Shown piece by piece: positions 1 to 9,042 of a DNA stretch of 41,612 nucleotides. Made by a program: the position numbers and the translations under genes. Positions within the stretch are counted from its first letter, which is position 1. Each line of letters starts with the position of its first letter. Source of the DNA: a virus; IMG/VR virus record IMGVR_UViG_3300022690_000108, positions 1 through 41,612 of that record, one strand, 5' to 3'. The notes under the pieces are model-generated. The model had not been told where the DNA came from, did not search any database, and saw only the letters and a program-made list of their open reading frames with translations.

Positions 1-144
1 CTTGTCGAGATTGTAAATACCGGCAGCACTGAGATAAATAGAGGATCGCACGTATTAAGTGATGCCCCTTACTTTGTGAATAACACCACTTTATACCGGC
101 TAGATACGGACGATACAGTCACAAGCCTAGGCACAGTAGAGGGT
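1..144. repeat. Terminal direct repeat, left copy
   Basis: These 144 bases are identical to 41469-41612. An open reading frame runs through both copies in the same frame, so the simplest reading is that the contig is circular and was cut inside a gene with overlap left at the ends. True short terminal repeats of the virion DNA are possible but less likely for a phage with P22-type packaging genes. Confidence 0.97.
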
Positions 145-1290
145 GATGGGCGTGTATCAATGGCAGACAACGGAAATCAATTAATTATTGTCGTGCCGGG
201 AACTAAAATAGGATACATCTATACTGTTGCTGGAGGATTGGTTCAAATAACAAGCGCGACATTTATAGATCCAAGTAAAGCGGCCCCTGAAATAGTTGTA
301 TTTATTGATGGTTACTTTGTTGTTACACGAGGAAGTAAAGAATTCTTTTCATCCAACATCAACAACGGTTTAATATTTGACGCTTTAGATTTTGGTACTG
401 CAGAGGCCGATCCCGACATCATAAGAAGTGCTCACGTACACAAGAATCAATTGTATATTTTTGGCTCTGAAACTATTGAAGTATTTCAGAATGTAGGTGG
501 CGCTGACTTTCCCTTTGTTCGTATTAACGGATTTGTTATACCTAAAGGGATCACTGCTCCATTTTCAGTTACTGCTTTTGATGGTACGTTTGCATTTATT
601 GGTCAAGGTGTAAATGAATCTCCTAAGATTTATATATTTACTGGTTCGGGCGTGTCTCCTATATCAACAACATCGATAGACTTTCTATTACAAAGCGGAT
701 CTGAAACTATTGCTGATGCTTTTGTATGGAATTACACGTTTAGGGGTGCAACTTTTGTGGGTTGGTCCAATACTAACGGCACGTTTGTTTATGACTCTAA
801 GGCTAGTGGACTGGCTGGCGCTAAGATTTGGCATCAACGGCTAAGTTCTAACGTTCAGCAAAAAACAAGGTGGCGTGTTAACTCATTAGTTACTGCTTAC
901 GGCAAGTTATTAGTGGGTGATTCAGAATCTGGTATAATAGGTCGTATTGATAACGATGCAGAAACAGATTACGGCAATGTTATAGAAACAGATTTCGCTA
1001 TGCCAACACTAGAAAACAATTCAAAGCCGATGTTCTTTAATTCTATCGAGACTGTTTTAGATTCAGGTAAGGCACTCAAGAACGGTGCTGAGCAAAACAT
1101 AAGAATGTCTTATAGTGACAATGCTAGAACTTATTCTCCTTATAAGAATAGAGGCATCGGCAAGACTGGAGAGTTTGAAAAGAAACAAAGATGGAATCAA
1201 TTAGGTACTACGCGCAGGTATCGTATATTCAGGTTCAAAATGGACGCGAGAATGGTAGTTATGAAAGTGGTGATAAATACCGATGGCTAA
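1..1290 (+). CDS. P22 gp10-like packaged-DNA stabilization / tail hub protein (3' part, start at 41319)
   Basis: This is the 3' part of a gene beginning at 41319; joined across the circular junction it encodes 479 residues, close to the 472 of P22 gp10. In P22, gp10 binds under gp4, closes the portal channel and keeps packaged DNA in the head. Family-like segments are visible: GDGRVSMA, then QLYIFGSETIEVFQ, then KIYIFTGSGVSPIST, and a C-terminal RRYRIFRFKM. The beta-rich repetitive character fits the propeller-like hub. It lies directly after the gp4-like gene, as in P22, and its stop overlaps the next start by 8 bases. The function is inferred from sequence pattern, length and synteny. Confidence 0.88.
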   Translation, partial: LVEIVNTGSTEINRGSHVLSDAPYFVNNTTLYRLDTDDTVTSLGTVEGDGRVSMADNGNQLIIVVPGTKIGYIYTVAGGLVQITSATFIDPSKAAPEIVVFIDGYFVVTRGSKEFFSSNINNGLIFDALDFGTAEADPDIIRSAHVHKNQLYIFGSETIEVFQNVGGADFPFVRINGFVIPKGITAPFSVTAFDGTFAFIGQGVNESPKIYIFTGSGVSPISTTSIDFLLQSGSETIADAFVWNYTFRGATFVGWSNTNGTFVYDSKASGLAGAKIWHQRLSSNVQQKTRWRVNSLVTAYGKLLVGDSESGIIGRIDNDAETDYGNVIETDFAMPTLENNSKPMFFNSIETVLDSGKALKNGAEQNIRMSYSDNARTYSPYKNRGIGKTGEFEKKQRWNQLGTTRRYRIFRFKMDARMVVMKVVINTDG

Positions 1291-1522
1291 AACATTAAAC
1301 AATCAAACTATTGATACTCGATGGTTGATGGACGGGAAGCCTACAATTGAATTCTTTACTTTGATTGAAGCTATTGCTGCTTATGAAATGCTTGATGGTA
1401 CTGGAAGTCCTGAAGGTGTAATTAAGGCAAAGTTTAAGGTTTGGTACATCGATACAGCGAACAATGATACTTACATAAAGACAACTAGTGAGAGTGTAGA
1501 TACAGGATGGATACTAAAGTAA
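1283..1522 (+). CDS. Small protein downstream of gp10-like gene, unknown
   Basis: The 79-residue protein starts inside the last codons of the gp10-like gene (8-base overlap) and itself overlaps the next gene by 16 bases, so it is probably translationally coupled. It has mixed alpha/beta character with aromatic residues (TRWLMDGKPTIEFFTL, KVWYIDTANNDTYIKT). P22 has its tail-needle gene gp26 at this position, but this protein is far too short and lacks the long trimeric coiled coil, so I do not call it a needle. A small virion or assembly role is possible. Confidence 0.75.
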   Translation: MAKTLNNQTIDTRWLMDGKPTIEFFTLIEAIAAYEMLDGTGSPEGVIKAKFKVWYIDTANNDTYIKTTSESVDTGWILK

Positions 1523-1950
1523 GATTTGCAACAGTAGATGATATGCCTGTACTTTTAAGAATGGGAAAATCGTTCTTTGACAAGTCCGGTTATGCCTCTA
1601 TTTCTAATTACAACGTAGAAGCGGTAGAGGATTTATTCTTAAAATTAATAGATAGTGACGGTGTGGTTACAGATGGAGAAAGCGGCATGTTAGCTTTTGT
1701 ACAGTTCCCCTTATTCTTTGACCCTGAATCAACGGTAGTTCAAGAGCTGTTCTGGTGGGTTGACGAAGACAAAAGGGGAAACGGCGTTGCTAAAAATATG
1801 TTATCATTCGTAGAAGAAGAAGCCAAACAGAGACAGGCTAAAGCTGTGATCATGCTAAACATTAATGATTTAGATGGTGATGCAGTTGCTAATTTATATC
1901 AGAGACTAGGCTATAAAAAAGCAGAATCAATGTTTATGAGGTCCATATAA
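1507..1950 (+). CDS. GNAT-family N-acetyltransferase
   Basis: The 147-residue length is typical for a single GNAT domain. N-terminal RFATVDDMPVLLRM is the usual beta1-alpha1 opening. Motif A is visible as WWVDEDKRGNGVAKNML, in which RGNGVA (residues 90-95) matches the Q/R-x-x-G-x-G/A pyrophosphate loop that binds acetyl-CoA. YQRLGY at 131-136 matches the conserved motif B ending. The substrate cannot be read from sequence. It sits among tail and ejection genes, a position where several podoviruses carry such a protein; a role in modifying virion or host proteins is inference. Confidence 0.88.
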   Translation: MDTKVRFATVDDMPVLLRMGKSFFDKSGYASISNYNVEAVEDLFLKLIDSDGVVTDGESGMLAFVQFPLFFDPESTVVQELFWWVDEDKRGNGVAKNMLSFVEEEAKQRQAKAVIMLNINDLDGDAVANLYQRLGYKKAESMFMRSI

Positions 1951-1951
1951 A

Positions 1952-3946
1952 ATGGCTATTAGCACAGGCGCGGCAATTCTAGGAGGCACTATAGCCTCTA
2001 GTTTTTTTAGCAGTAAGTCACAAAAAAAAGCAACAGACAAGGCAGCTCAAGGCGTTATAAACGCTCAGGGCATATCTGAAGCGGCAGCGCAAAAAGCCAT
2101 GTCTTCAGCTCTTGCTTTGTATAACCCTGCATTTGCTGACATATCAACTAGTTTAAATCAGGCTAGAGGTGACATACTAGCAGGTCGAACATCTGCTCAA
2201 GACGTTCTAAATCAAGCGTTTTCTAAATCATCTCAGACGCTACAAACATCAGCTCAACAATCAATGAATGCACTGTTAGGAAATCAACCTATGATGCCTC
2301 CATCGGCTTTACGTAAGCCAGAAAAATTTGTGGCCCAAGATAGACGTCAAAGAATGCCGCCTCCTGGCTTACCACAAGAAACAATACAACAACCTGACGG
2401 AACTTTTATACCTATGCCAACCGATGGCGCTGGCGGTATACGAAAAGGTGACGCTGGCATACCTACACTTAATTATGGTTCAGATTTGCGTGGCGGCGTT
2501 AATGATCCGAACGTTGCAATAGGCCCATTTCCCGAAGGAGATCCAAGAGGTAATTACGAGCCAAACCCATCAACAGATCCAATGCAGCCGTTAGAAGGTG
2601 AATTGATGCCATCTCAAATGGCTGACATGAATTACAACCTGCAGCAGCCGCAAGGGAGTTATGGCATGGAGCCTGCTATTTCTGACTTAAGAAATGCGGC
2701 AGTGGGACAGGTAGGCGCTTTAACTGGTGGCGCTTACGATGCTATGCAATCAGGTCAGCAAGGTTATGATGAGGCAGGAAATATAGTAACTGGTGCTTTT
2801 GGTACTGGAATGAACATGTTACGAAGTGGCGTAGACCGAGCAAGAGGTGATATCACTGGTCAACTTGATCAAGGCTTGTCTGCTTTACGTGGGGGCGTTC
2901 AAGCTGGACGCGGTGACATACAGCAATCAAGTCAAAGCGCTATTGGTAGATTTGACCCATACGCACAAGCCGGACAATCAGCATTAGATGTTGAAGCTGC
3001 TAGAAGTGGCGCATTAGGACCAGAAGCACAAGCACAAGCATTTGCACAATATAATGAGTCTCCTGGTCAAGCGTGGGCGCGTGAGCAAATGGAGAAATCA
3101 ACACTTAGAACGCAAAACGCGATCGGTGGTGTTGGTGGTGCGAACGTACAAAAAGCATTAATGAGAGAAAGGTATGGTTTATCTTCTCAGAATTATCAAA
3201 GAGATTTAGAAAACTTGCGATCACTTGCTGGACGTGGGCAACAAGCTGCAGGAAGTCAAGCGGGCATCGAAACACAAGCCGGTCGTGATATGTCTCAACT
3301 TGCTATGCGTGGCGGCGAGATGGAAATAGGCGCTAGACAACGTGCTGGTTCTGAATTAGGCGGTATGGAATTCGGTGCAGGTCAATATGGCGCAGGAGCT
3401 GCAGAACGTGCAGGATCTTCTTTGAGTCGATTAGCTGAAAACCGTGGATTGTATACTGGTGGAATGCAACGCGATTTAAGTCGTGACGTATCTAATGTTT
3501 ATGGTAGAACTGGTGAATTAACTTCAGGCTTAAGAATGAATACCGGCCAAATGATTGCTCAGCAACTTGGATTAAGTGGCCAACAACAAGCTCAGTTAGA
3601 ACAGCAACTTGGTATAAGCTTTGCTAACATGGACCAAAACACTGCACAGCAACTTGCACAATTAGCAGGACAACAAGGCGGGGCAACAAGCGGATTAAGA
3701 ACTGGTTTGGCTGCATTACTTGCAAATATAACTACTGGCCAAGGTTCGCAGCAAGCTAACATGGCTATGCAGTTAGGCGATATAGAGGCTGGAGGTGTAA
3801 CTAATCCAATTGGTAACGCTATTAATACAGGGATAGGTATTTACACTGCTAACCCTACTATTTTTGGTGGTAATCCTCAGCCGATGGCACCGCAAACTAG
3901 TGGATATCAAGCACCAATCTTCCAAGCAGAACCGGCAAGTAGATAG
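1952..3946 (+). CDS. DNA ejection protein, P22 gp7-like
   Basis: This 664-residue protein is rich in Gln, Gly and Ala. It opens with a hydrophobic stretch (AAILGGTIASSFF) followed by KSQKKATDKAAQG. The part around residues 350-440 (SPGQAWAREQMEKS, GGVGGANVQKALMRERYGL, SSQNYQRDLENLRSLAGRGQ) has the gp7 pattern: SPG.., GG..G.N, then a Tyr-rich helix and a GQ motif. In P22, gp7 leaves the virion into the cell envelope to help DNA cross. At more than twice the length of P22 gp7 (229 residues), it carries extended low-complexity repeats, for example several copies of a G(V/L)..(A/G)RGDI motif at about residues 70-320. The start follows the previous stop by one base. Confidence 0.8.
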   Translation: MAISTGAAILGGTIASSFFSSKSQKKATDKAAQGVINAQGISEAAAQKAMSSALALYNPAFADISTSLNQARGDILAGRTSAQDVLNQAFSKSSQTLQTSAQQSMNALLGNQPMMPPSALRKPEKFVAQDRRQRMPPPGLPQETIQQPDGTFIPMPTDGAGGIRKGDAGIPTLNYGSDLRGGVNDPNVAIGPFPEGDPRGNYEPNPSTDPMQPLEGELMPSQMADMNYNLQQPQGSYGMEPAISDLRNAAVGQVGALTGGAYDAMQSGQQGYDEAGNIVTGAFGTGMNMLRSGVDRARGDITGQLDQGLSALRGGVQAGRGDIQQSSQSAIGRFDPYAQAGQSALDVEAARSGALGPEAQAQAFAQYNESPGQAWAREQMEKSTLRTQNAIGGVGGANVQKALMRERYGLSSQNYQRDLENLRSLAGRGQQAAGSQAGIETQAGRDMSQLAMRGGEMEIGARQRAGSELGGMEFGAGQYGAGAAERAGSSLSRLAENRGLYTGGMQRDLSRDVSNVYGRTGELTSGLRMNTGQMIAQQLGLSGQQQAQLEQQLGISFANMDQNTAQQLAQLAGQQGGATSGLRTGLAALLANITTGQGSQQANMAMQLGDIEAGGVTNPIGNAINTGIGIYTANPTIFGGNPQPMAPQTSGYQAPIFQAEPASR

Positions 3947-3958
3947 GATAAAAATATA

Positions 3959-5071
3959 ATGGCTATACCTAATTTCCAACAACAATCACAAAGCGCATTA
4001 CGTAGCGGTTTAGATATTGGTGGGGCACTGCAAAACGCTGAAACCTTGCGCCTTAATCGTGAGCAGCAACAGCAGCAACAAGGAATTCAAGCTCAAAATC
4101 AAGAGTTTAATTTGCAACAGCAGCCTTTAAAGTTACGTCAAATGGAAGCGCAAGCTACAGGAATGGAGCAACAAAACGAAAGAGCTGATTTACTGCAAAC
4201 CGCTATGCTATTGGCATCTATACCTGAAAAGGACGGTAAACAGTTGATACCTGAGATGATTAACAAGTATCAAGGTAATGAACCTGTACTTGCTGCATTA
4301 CGCGAATTATATCAAAGCAAAGGCGTTGATTACATATCCAAAACCATGTCGGCTGTTCAGGCTTTTGGTGGCAAATCTGCAGGCGGTAAAGATACCGCCC
4401 CGTCTAAAGTTAAAGAGCTTGAGGCAGCTGGTTATGTACGAGGTACGCCAGAGTTTCAAGAAGCTATGAAGTCTCTTATATTTAAAGACACCGAAGGAAT
4501 GACATCACTTAAAGCCTCTGACGTTAAAGGAATTAATAGTGACGTAACCGCATTTGTTAAACCTTGGAAAGAAGTATATAGGGCCGCTAAAGATCTGGAC
4601 GCATTAGGAAAAGCTAAAACACCTGCTGGACAAATGGCTATGATATTCAAGTTTATGAAAGCTTTAGATCCTGCATCTACAGTAAGAGAAACTGAATTCC
4701 AAGCAGCACAAAATACTACGGGAATGCCGGATAGAATATTTAATATGGTACAAAAAGCCAGTAGCGGTATTTTCTTAAGTGAAAAACAAGTAAAGGAATT
4801 TGTTGATACTGCAAAAATAATGTCTAACTCTAGAGCTGAAAACGTAACTGGCGAAGTAAATGATTATCTCGCGCCTTACGGAAGTATGATTGATGATAAG
4901 CGTAGAGCTGCATTCCTGAATAGAGCTAGCACTAAAATGTTTGATGTTAAAGCGCCAGAGCCTATAACTGCCACGCCAGCAAGCACAACTCCGCAAGTAG
5001 GAGAAGAAAGCGATGGTTATAGATTTATTGGCGGTGATCCTTCATTACCTGCAAGTTGGGAGAAGATTTAA
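3959..5071 (+). CDS. DNA ejection protein, P22 gp20-like
   Basis: A 370-residue, Gln-rich helical protein; the N-terminus (QQQSQSALRSGLDIGGAL, then a run of six Gln) is typical of gp20-type injection proteins. The middle has amphipathic helices (VREAEFQ-type segment seen as TVRETEFQAAQNT at about 242). The C-terminus carries a short GYRFIGGDPSLPASWEKI tail. In P22, gp7, gp20 and gp16 are ejected together. It is placed between the gp7-like and gp16-like genes and shares a TAATG stop-start with the latter. Confidence 0.75.
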   Translation: MAIPNFQQQSQSALRSGLDIGGALQNAETLRLNREQQQQQQGIQAQNQEFNLQQQPLKLRQMEAQATGMEQQNERADLLQTAMLLASIPEKDGKQLIPEMINKYQGNEPVLAALRELYQSKGVDYISKTMSAVQAFGGKSAGGKDTAPSKVKELEAAGYVRGTPEFQEAMKSLIFKDTEGMTSLKASDVKGINSDVTAFVKPWKEVYRAAKDLDALGKAKTPAGQMAMIFKFMKALDPASTVRETEFQAAQNTTGMPDRIFNMVQKASSGIFLSEKQVKEFVDTAKIMSNSRAENVTGEVNDYLAPYGSMIDDKRRAAFLNRASTKMFDVKAPEPITATPASTTPQVGEESDGYRFIGGDPSLPASWEKI

Positions 5072-7113
5072 TGCCTAACCCATGGGAAAAGTTTCAGACT
5101 CAGAAAGATAAAAAGCCTTGGGATATATACCAATCACCACAACAGGACGCTTTTAAATCTTTAGCATCCGAACAAGGGCCGATTGATACGGCTATGATTG
5201 CAGCCGGTAAAGGTGTTATGGATATAGGTCGTGTGCTTGGTATAGCTGATGACGCATCAGACGTTGAAAAGAAAGCGTACGGAGCGTTAAAGGAAGAATC
5301 ACCAATAACAACAGGATTAGGAGAAGCTTTGCCCTATGTGGCCGCTTCTGTTCCTCTTGGTGGTTTAGCTCTTGCTCCAAGAGTTGCATCTATGGCGGGT
5401 TTGGGTGCTGCAGAATTAGGAATCCCATCATTAGCGGAGGGTGAAGATGTTAGTACTACATTATCTAAGGCAGGTGTTGGCGGCGTTATTGCTGGCACTC
5501 TGGAGGCTGTGTTTCCTGTGTTCGGTCGCTTACTTGGGAATGCATATCGTAAGTTAACCGGTACAACCGTAACAGAAGTTTTCGACCAAGCAGGCAATGT
5601 TGTTCCGGAAGTTCAACAAGTGCTTGATGCTAACAATATCAACCTAGATGAAATAAAAGGCACTGCTGTAAGCTTGGTAGAGCAAACAGCTAAAAACCCT
5701 GAAGAGATGGCTAAGATAGCTAGATTCAAAGAGCAGGGTATGCCGTTTACACCTGGGGATATATCCGGTGATTTCTCTCAACGCTCTAAAGAGGCCCGAT
5801 TACTTGAGATTCAAGACGAACCAATGGCTGAAGGATTGCGACAACTAAGAACTCAACAAGCCGAGAAGATAGATATATTAAAAACACAGTTAGTCGAATC
5901 ATTAGGCGATCCAGAAACTGCCGGAGAAATGACTAAGCTTGGTATTGGTGGCGCTCTTGATATGTCGAAGTCCAATAGAAAACAAGCTTATGCATTACTA
6001 GCGGAAAAAGCTGGCATGAGTGGAGGTATACCAATTCCACAAGATAAATTACTATCTACTATTTATGAAGACCCTGATTTTTTAGGTATGCTTGACGGAC
6101 TTAACACACAAGAGTCACAACAACTCAGTGATTTAATGGTTAAGTATGGCGTAGATACAGAAGAAAGCGCTATCGAGGATTATCTATCCAGAAATGTATC
6201 TAAAGGTATATTCAGTAGAGGAAAACAGATATCAGAGCTAACAACGGCTAACGCTGAAGATTTATCCAAAGCACTAAATAGCATAGTATCACCCACATCA
6301 TCACCGGCTCTTAAAGGTGTTATTGGTAAAATCAAGTCAGGAGTGGATAAAGGATTTGATTTGATCGACGATGCAATATTTGATACTGCTGAACTGGTCG
6401 GATTAAAGAAAACAGCTAGACAGGCTCATATTGATTTAATGCAAGAGTTTGGAAAAGGCGGAGTTGTAAACAAATTGATACAAGCCAAGCAGGATGGTAT
6501 ATCTCAAGTAGTCGAAGCATCTAATGTATTCAATGAATTATTTAAATCTGGCCGCACAAACACAATAGAACAAATACAAAAGGTTACTGCTCAGCTTGGT
6601 AAAACTGCAAAAGGTAAAAAAGCATTAGGTGATTTACAGGCTGCATTTGCGCTTGATGTTTTAGATAAAGGATTTCAAAAGTCAGACAAGATTAATGGTC
6701 AAATATTATTTCAAGGTAACACTGCGCTAAATAGACTTGAATCGCTAGGTATGAAAGAAGCTAAAGAGTTGTTTAAAGATAACCCTAAAGCATTTGGTAA
6801 GCTTAAATCTATCCTTGATACTGGTGTAGACATAACGCCTAGCAAGAAAGAAGTATTAAAGGGATCTGCTGGTTTAATTGCAAACTTGGCCGCACCATTC
6901 GCACAGCTTGCAGCTACCGCTAAGTTTGGAATGCCTATGGGCGTAGTCAATGCTATGAGTAAAATCTCTCAAGCAGGTTCAGATAAAAAATTACTAAAAG
7001 AATTATTTAAAAACAACCCTAAACTAGTAAAACACGCTCAGTTTATTAAAAACGATTTACCGAACATTGCTGTTATACTAGGACTTTCACAAATGGATGA
7101 TAACGATGGCTGA
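5071..7113 (+). CDS. DNA ejection protein, P22 gp16-like
   Basis: 680 residues from ATG 5071, which overlaps the upstream stop as TAATG; the upstream TTG at 5056 lies inside the previous gene and is less likely. The N-terminus MPNPWEKFQ / KPWDIYQSP is a repeated short motif common at the start of large podovirus internal proteins. Hydrophobic segments at about 95-130 (ALPYVAASVPLGGLALAPR and the following AGLGAAELG) could insert in membrane. Long helices follow, with another hydrophobic segment near 600-625. It is the third member of the ejection set. No lysozyme or other catalytic motif was recognised. Confidence 0.78.
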   Translation: MPNPWEKFQTQKDKKPWDIYQSPQQDAFKSLASEQGPIDTAMIAAGKGVMDIGRVLGIADDASDVEKKAYGALKEESPITTGLGEALPYVAASVPLGGLALAPRVASMAGLGAAELGIPSLAEGEDVSTTLSKAGVGGVIAGTLEAVFPVFGRLLGNAYRKLTGTTVTEVFDQAGNVVPEVQQVLDANNINLDEIKGTAVSLVEQTAKNPEEMAKIARFKEQGMPFTPGDISGDFSQRSKEARLLEIQDEPMAEGLRQLRTQQAEKIDILKTQLVESLGDPETAGEMTKLGIGGALDMSKSNRKQAYALLAEKAGMSGGIPIPQDKLLSTIYEDPDFLGMLDGLNTQESQQLSDLMVKYGVDTEESAIEDYLSRNVSKGIFSRGKQISELTTANAEDLSKALNSIVSPTSSPALKGVIGKIKSGVDKGFDLIDDAIFDTAELVGLKKTARQAHIDLMQEFGKGGVVNKLIQAKQDGISQVVEASNVFNELFKSGRTNTIEQIQKVTAQLGKTAKGKKALGDLQAAFALDVLDKGFQKSDKINGQILFQGNTALNRLESLGMKEAKELFKDNPKAFGKLKSILDTGVDITPSKKEVLKGSAGLIANLAAPFAQLAATAKFGMPMGVVNAMSKISQAGSDKKLLKELFKNNPKLVKHAQFIKNDLPNIAVILGLSQMDDNDG

Positions 7114-8017
7114 TTTATTTACCCCGTTTGCTCAATTTTTTGATAAGAATGGCGATCCTTTATCCAAAGGTACGCTTAAGTTCTTAGAGGAAGGCACGAC
7201 AGATACTTTATTAGATACGTTTTCTGATTCTGCCTTACTCAATAAAAACACTAACCCTGTTGTATTGGACGGCGAAGGTAGACTACCTAACCTGATATTC
7301 GGCAAAGGTGTTTACAATGTAATCCTAAGAAGCAAAGCAACCACTGCAAGCCCTAACGGTGTATTGATTGACCAGTTAGACCCAATCGGAGGAAGTTCGG
7401 GATTAAAGACAGCTTTCGATTTGTGGGATGAAAGCACGATTTACAACATACCTAATATTGTTTCAAGTTTAGATGATAAATTTTACAAGTCATTGACTGA
7501 CGGTAACTTTAACAACGACCCAACGTTATTGCCGGGTGAAAATCCTGATTGGGAAGAATGGCCTGTTAACGGTATTTACAATACTAAAATACCTTACGGT
7601 ATTGGCGATATAGCTCAAACTGTCGATGGTAATTTATGGAAGTCATTAACCGCTCCAAACTTAAATAACGATCCAGATACCGACGATGGCACGAACTGGG
7701 CTAATGCAATCGATGAGCAATGGGTAAATAAATCAGCAGCCTTTACGGTATTTGCTGGTAAGTCATATCAAATTGATGCAAGCGGAGGCTCAGTAGATGC
7801 AGCATTACAAACGTCTTATGTTGTTGGTGATGTTATTACTGTACATAACGAAAGCATTTCTACAAACCTAGTTAGATTAACAAATACAGCGCTAACGATT
7901 AAAGATAATAATGGCACGATTACAAGTGCAGACAACTTGGTTTTATCTGCTGGCAATTCCGTTCAGTTGGTAGCTAAAACAACAACGATACTAGAAGTCG
8001 TAGGAGCAAAAGTATAA
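7106..8017 (+). CDS. Tailspike/fibre-like protein with P22-type head-binding domain
   Basis: 303 residues from ATG 7106 (MADLFTPFAQFF). An in-frame ATG at 7097 is possible. Residues 1-95 follow the pattern of the P22 tailspike head-binding domain: a start with FFDKNGDPLSKGTLKF, then NTNPVVLDGEGRLPN, then GVYNVILRSK and a D-P end. This domain docks a fibre or spike to the short tail. The rest contains two related segments (DKFYKSLTDGNFNNDP.. and GNLWKSLTAPNLNNDP..), i.e. an internal duplication of about 50 residues, then a beta-rich C-terminus. There is no long beta-helix, so the receptor-binding part may be in other proteins. It overlaps the gp16-like stop by 8 bases. Confidence 0.78.
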   Translation: MADLFTPFAQFFDKNGDPLSKGTLKFLEEGTTDTLLDTFSDSALLNKNTNPVVLDGEGRLPNLIFGKGVYNVILRSKATTASPNGVLIDQLDPIGGSSGLKTAFDLWDESTIYNIPNIVSSLDDKFYKSLTDGNFNNDPTLLPGENPDWEEWPVNGIYNTKIPYGIGDIAQTVDGNLWKSLTAPNLNNDPDTDDGTNWANAIDEQWVNKSAAFTVFAGKSYQIDASGGSVDAALQTSYVVGDVITVHNESISTNLVRLTNTALTIKDNNGTITSADNLVLSAGNSVQLVAKTTTILEVVGAKV

Positions 8018-8439
8018 TGGCTGATATATTATTAAGTACATTGGTTGGTGGTGGTGGATTAACACGATTAGCGCCTGATTTAACTTGGCCCAGTAGCAAG
8101 CAAAGTGCAACAGTAACATATGAGAGAATAACAGGCATTAACGCTCAAGGCTCTTTAACCACAGCGCTATTATTAACAGGTAAATTCTCTATTAGTTATC
8201 TATTTATATCAGGATGGACGGCGGAGGCCGTAACGATTAAATTGACTATTGATGGTGAGGTTATTTGGAATGATTCATTTTCAGCAACGCTTACAAGTGA
8301 GAATTTGCTTGGTCAGTTAAGCTCTGCCGGTTTAGGCCCGCAAGAGGTTATAAGCTGCGATTCGTCATTACTTCTAGAGATTCAAACAGCAACCGACACC
8401 AGTATAACGTTAGACCATACAACAAGGCCGATCCTATGA
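8017..8439 (+). CDS. Tail-region structural protein, unknown
   Basis: A 140-residue beta-rich protein starting in a TAATG overlap with the tailspike-like gene. It has a Gly-rich start (LVGGGGLTRLAPD) and alternating hydrophobic strands (KFSISYLFISGWTAEAVTIKLTIDGEVIW). The C-terminal half resembles segments of the 28778 protein in general style (ligand strand, polar turn), but I see no clear motif. Position suggests a virion tail component. Confidence 0.7.
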   Translation: MADILLSTLVGGGGLTRLAPDLTWPSSKQSATVTYERITGINAQGSLTTALLLTGKFSISYLFISGWTAEAVTIKLTIDGEVIWNDSFSATLTSENLLGQLSSAGLGPQEVISCDSSLLLEIQTATDTSITLDHTTRPIL

Positions 8440-8663
8440 ATGTAATATACCAAACCGCAACACATAAAGTTGAAAGCGCTGGCACTTTATATATTCCAAC
8501 CAAATCTGATATTGAGCGAGATTGGCGTGATTCAGAGTTACTGCGTACTGACGAGTTAGTTAAGCTTCCTGATTACCCGGTTGATTTAACCGCTTATCGA
8601 GCATCATTAAGAGACTATCCACAGCAACCCGACTTTCCTAACGGAACAAGGACAACGATATGA
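8436..8663 (+). CDS. Phage tail assembly chaperone-like small protein
   Basis: 75 residues, ATGA overlap with the previous gene. The C-terminal half has the sequence pattern common to short phage tail assembly chaperone proteins: RDWRDSELLRTDELVKLPD, then LTAYRASLRDYPQQPDFPNG, that is, R-D-x-x-L-x-x-T/D..LPD..... YR..LRD....FP. These proteins usually accompany fibre genes. The assignment is by motif reading only. Confidence 0.65.
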   Translation: MNVIYQTATHKVESAGTLYIPTKSDIERDWRDSELLRTDELVKLPDYPVDLTAYRASLRDYPQQPDFPNGTRTTI

Positions 8664-8965
8664 TATATAACGCTTACGGTAAACAATGCAGAATAAATAC
8701 AAACGAGATATTTACAGGTACTTTTAGTATTCGAGCAGAATACGACAAAGATGGAACTTGGGCTTATATCGACGAACCAACACTGGGTAATTTATCAACA
8801 AAGGCGAAATGTGATGCAGAGTATCAAAAGGCTTTGGACTCGATTAACGCGTCTATGTTGGCGTTGTTTGGGGAAGTAACAGAGCCATCAAGCGGTATAG
8901 CCCGAATTGAATGGCTCATAGACAATAAAACAATAGTTGAAAATAATAATTTAAAGATAGGATAG
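8660..8965 (+). CDS. Last gene of late operon, unknown
   Basis: 101 residues, ATGA overlap with the preceding gene. Contains a likely DUF-type phage motif-free alpha/beta region: FSIRAEYDKDGTWAYIDEP, then helical DAEYQKALDSINASMLALFGE. It is the last rightward gene before the terminator at 9045-9072, so it shares the late transcript. No function recognised. Confidence 0.7.
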   Translation: MIYNAYGKQCRINTNEIFTGTFSIRAEYDKDGTWAYIDEPTLGNLSTKAKCDAEYQKALDSINASMLALFGEVTEPSSGIARIEWLIDNKTIVENNNLKIG

Positions 8966-8996
8966 ATTTTTTAATAATCTTAACCTATACTGTTTT

Positions 8997-9015
8997 AGAG
9001 GTTTAAACAGCCTCT
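8997..9015 (+). other. Weak hairpin after late operon
   Basis: AGAGG at 8997-9001 pairs with CCTCT at 9011-9015 around a 9-base loop, without a good T run. It may be a minor structure upstream of the stronger terminator. Confidence 0.3.
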
Positions 9016-9042
9016 TCCTTTCCACGTATTATTTGTTTCGTT

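Noticed and set aside
5334-5597. 87-codon minus-strand ORF inside the gp16-like gene
   Set aside because: Lies wholly opposite a strong gene, with no ribosome-binding site and low-complexity composition; a shadow of the coding strand.
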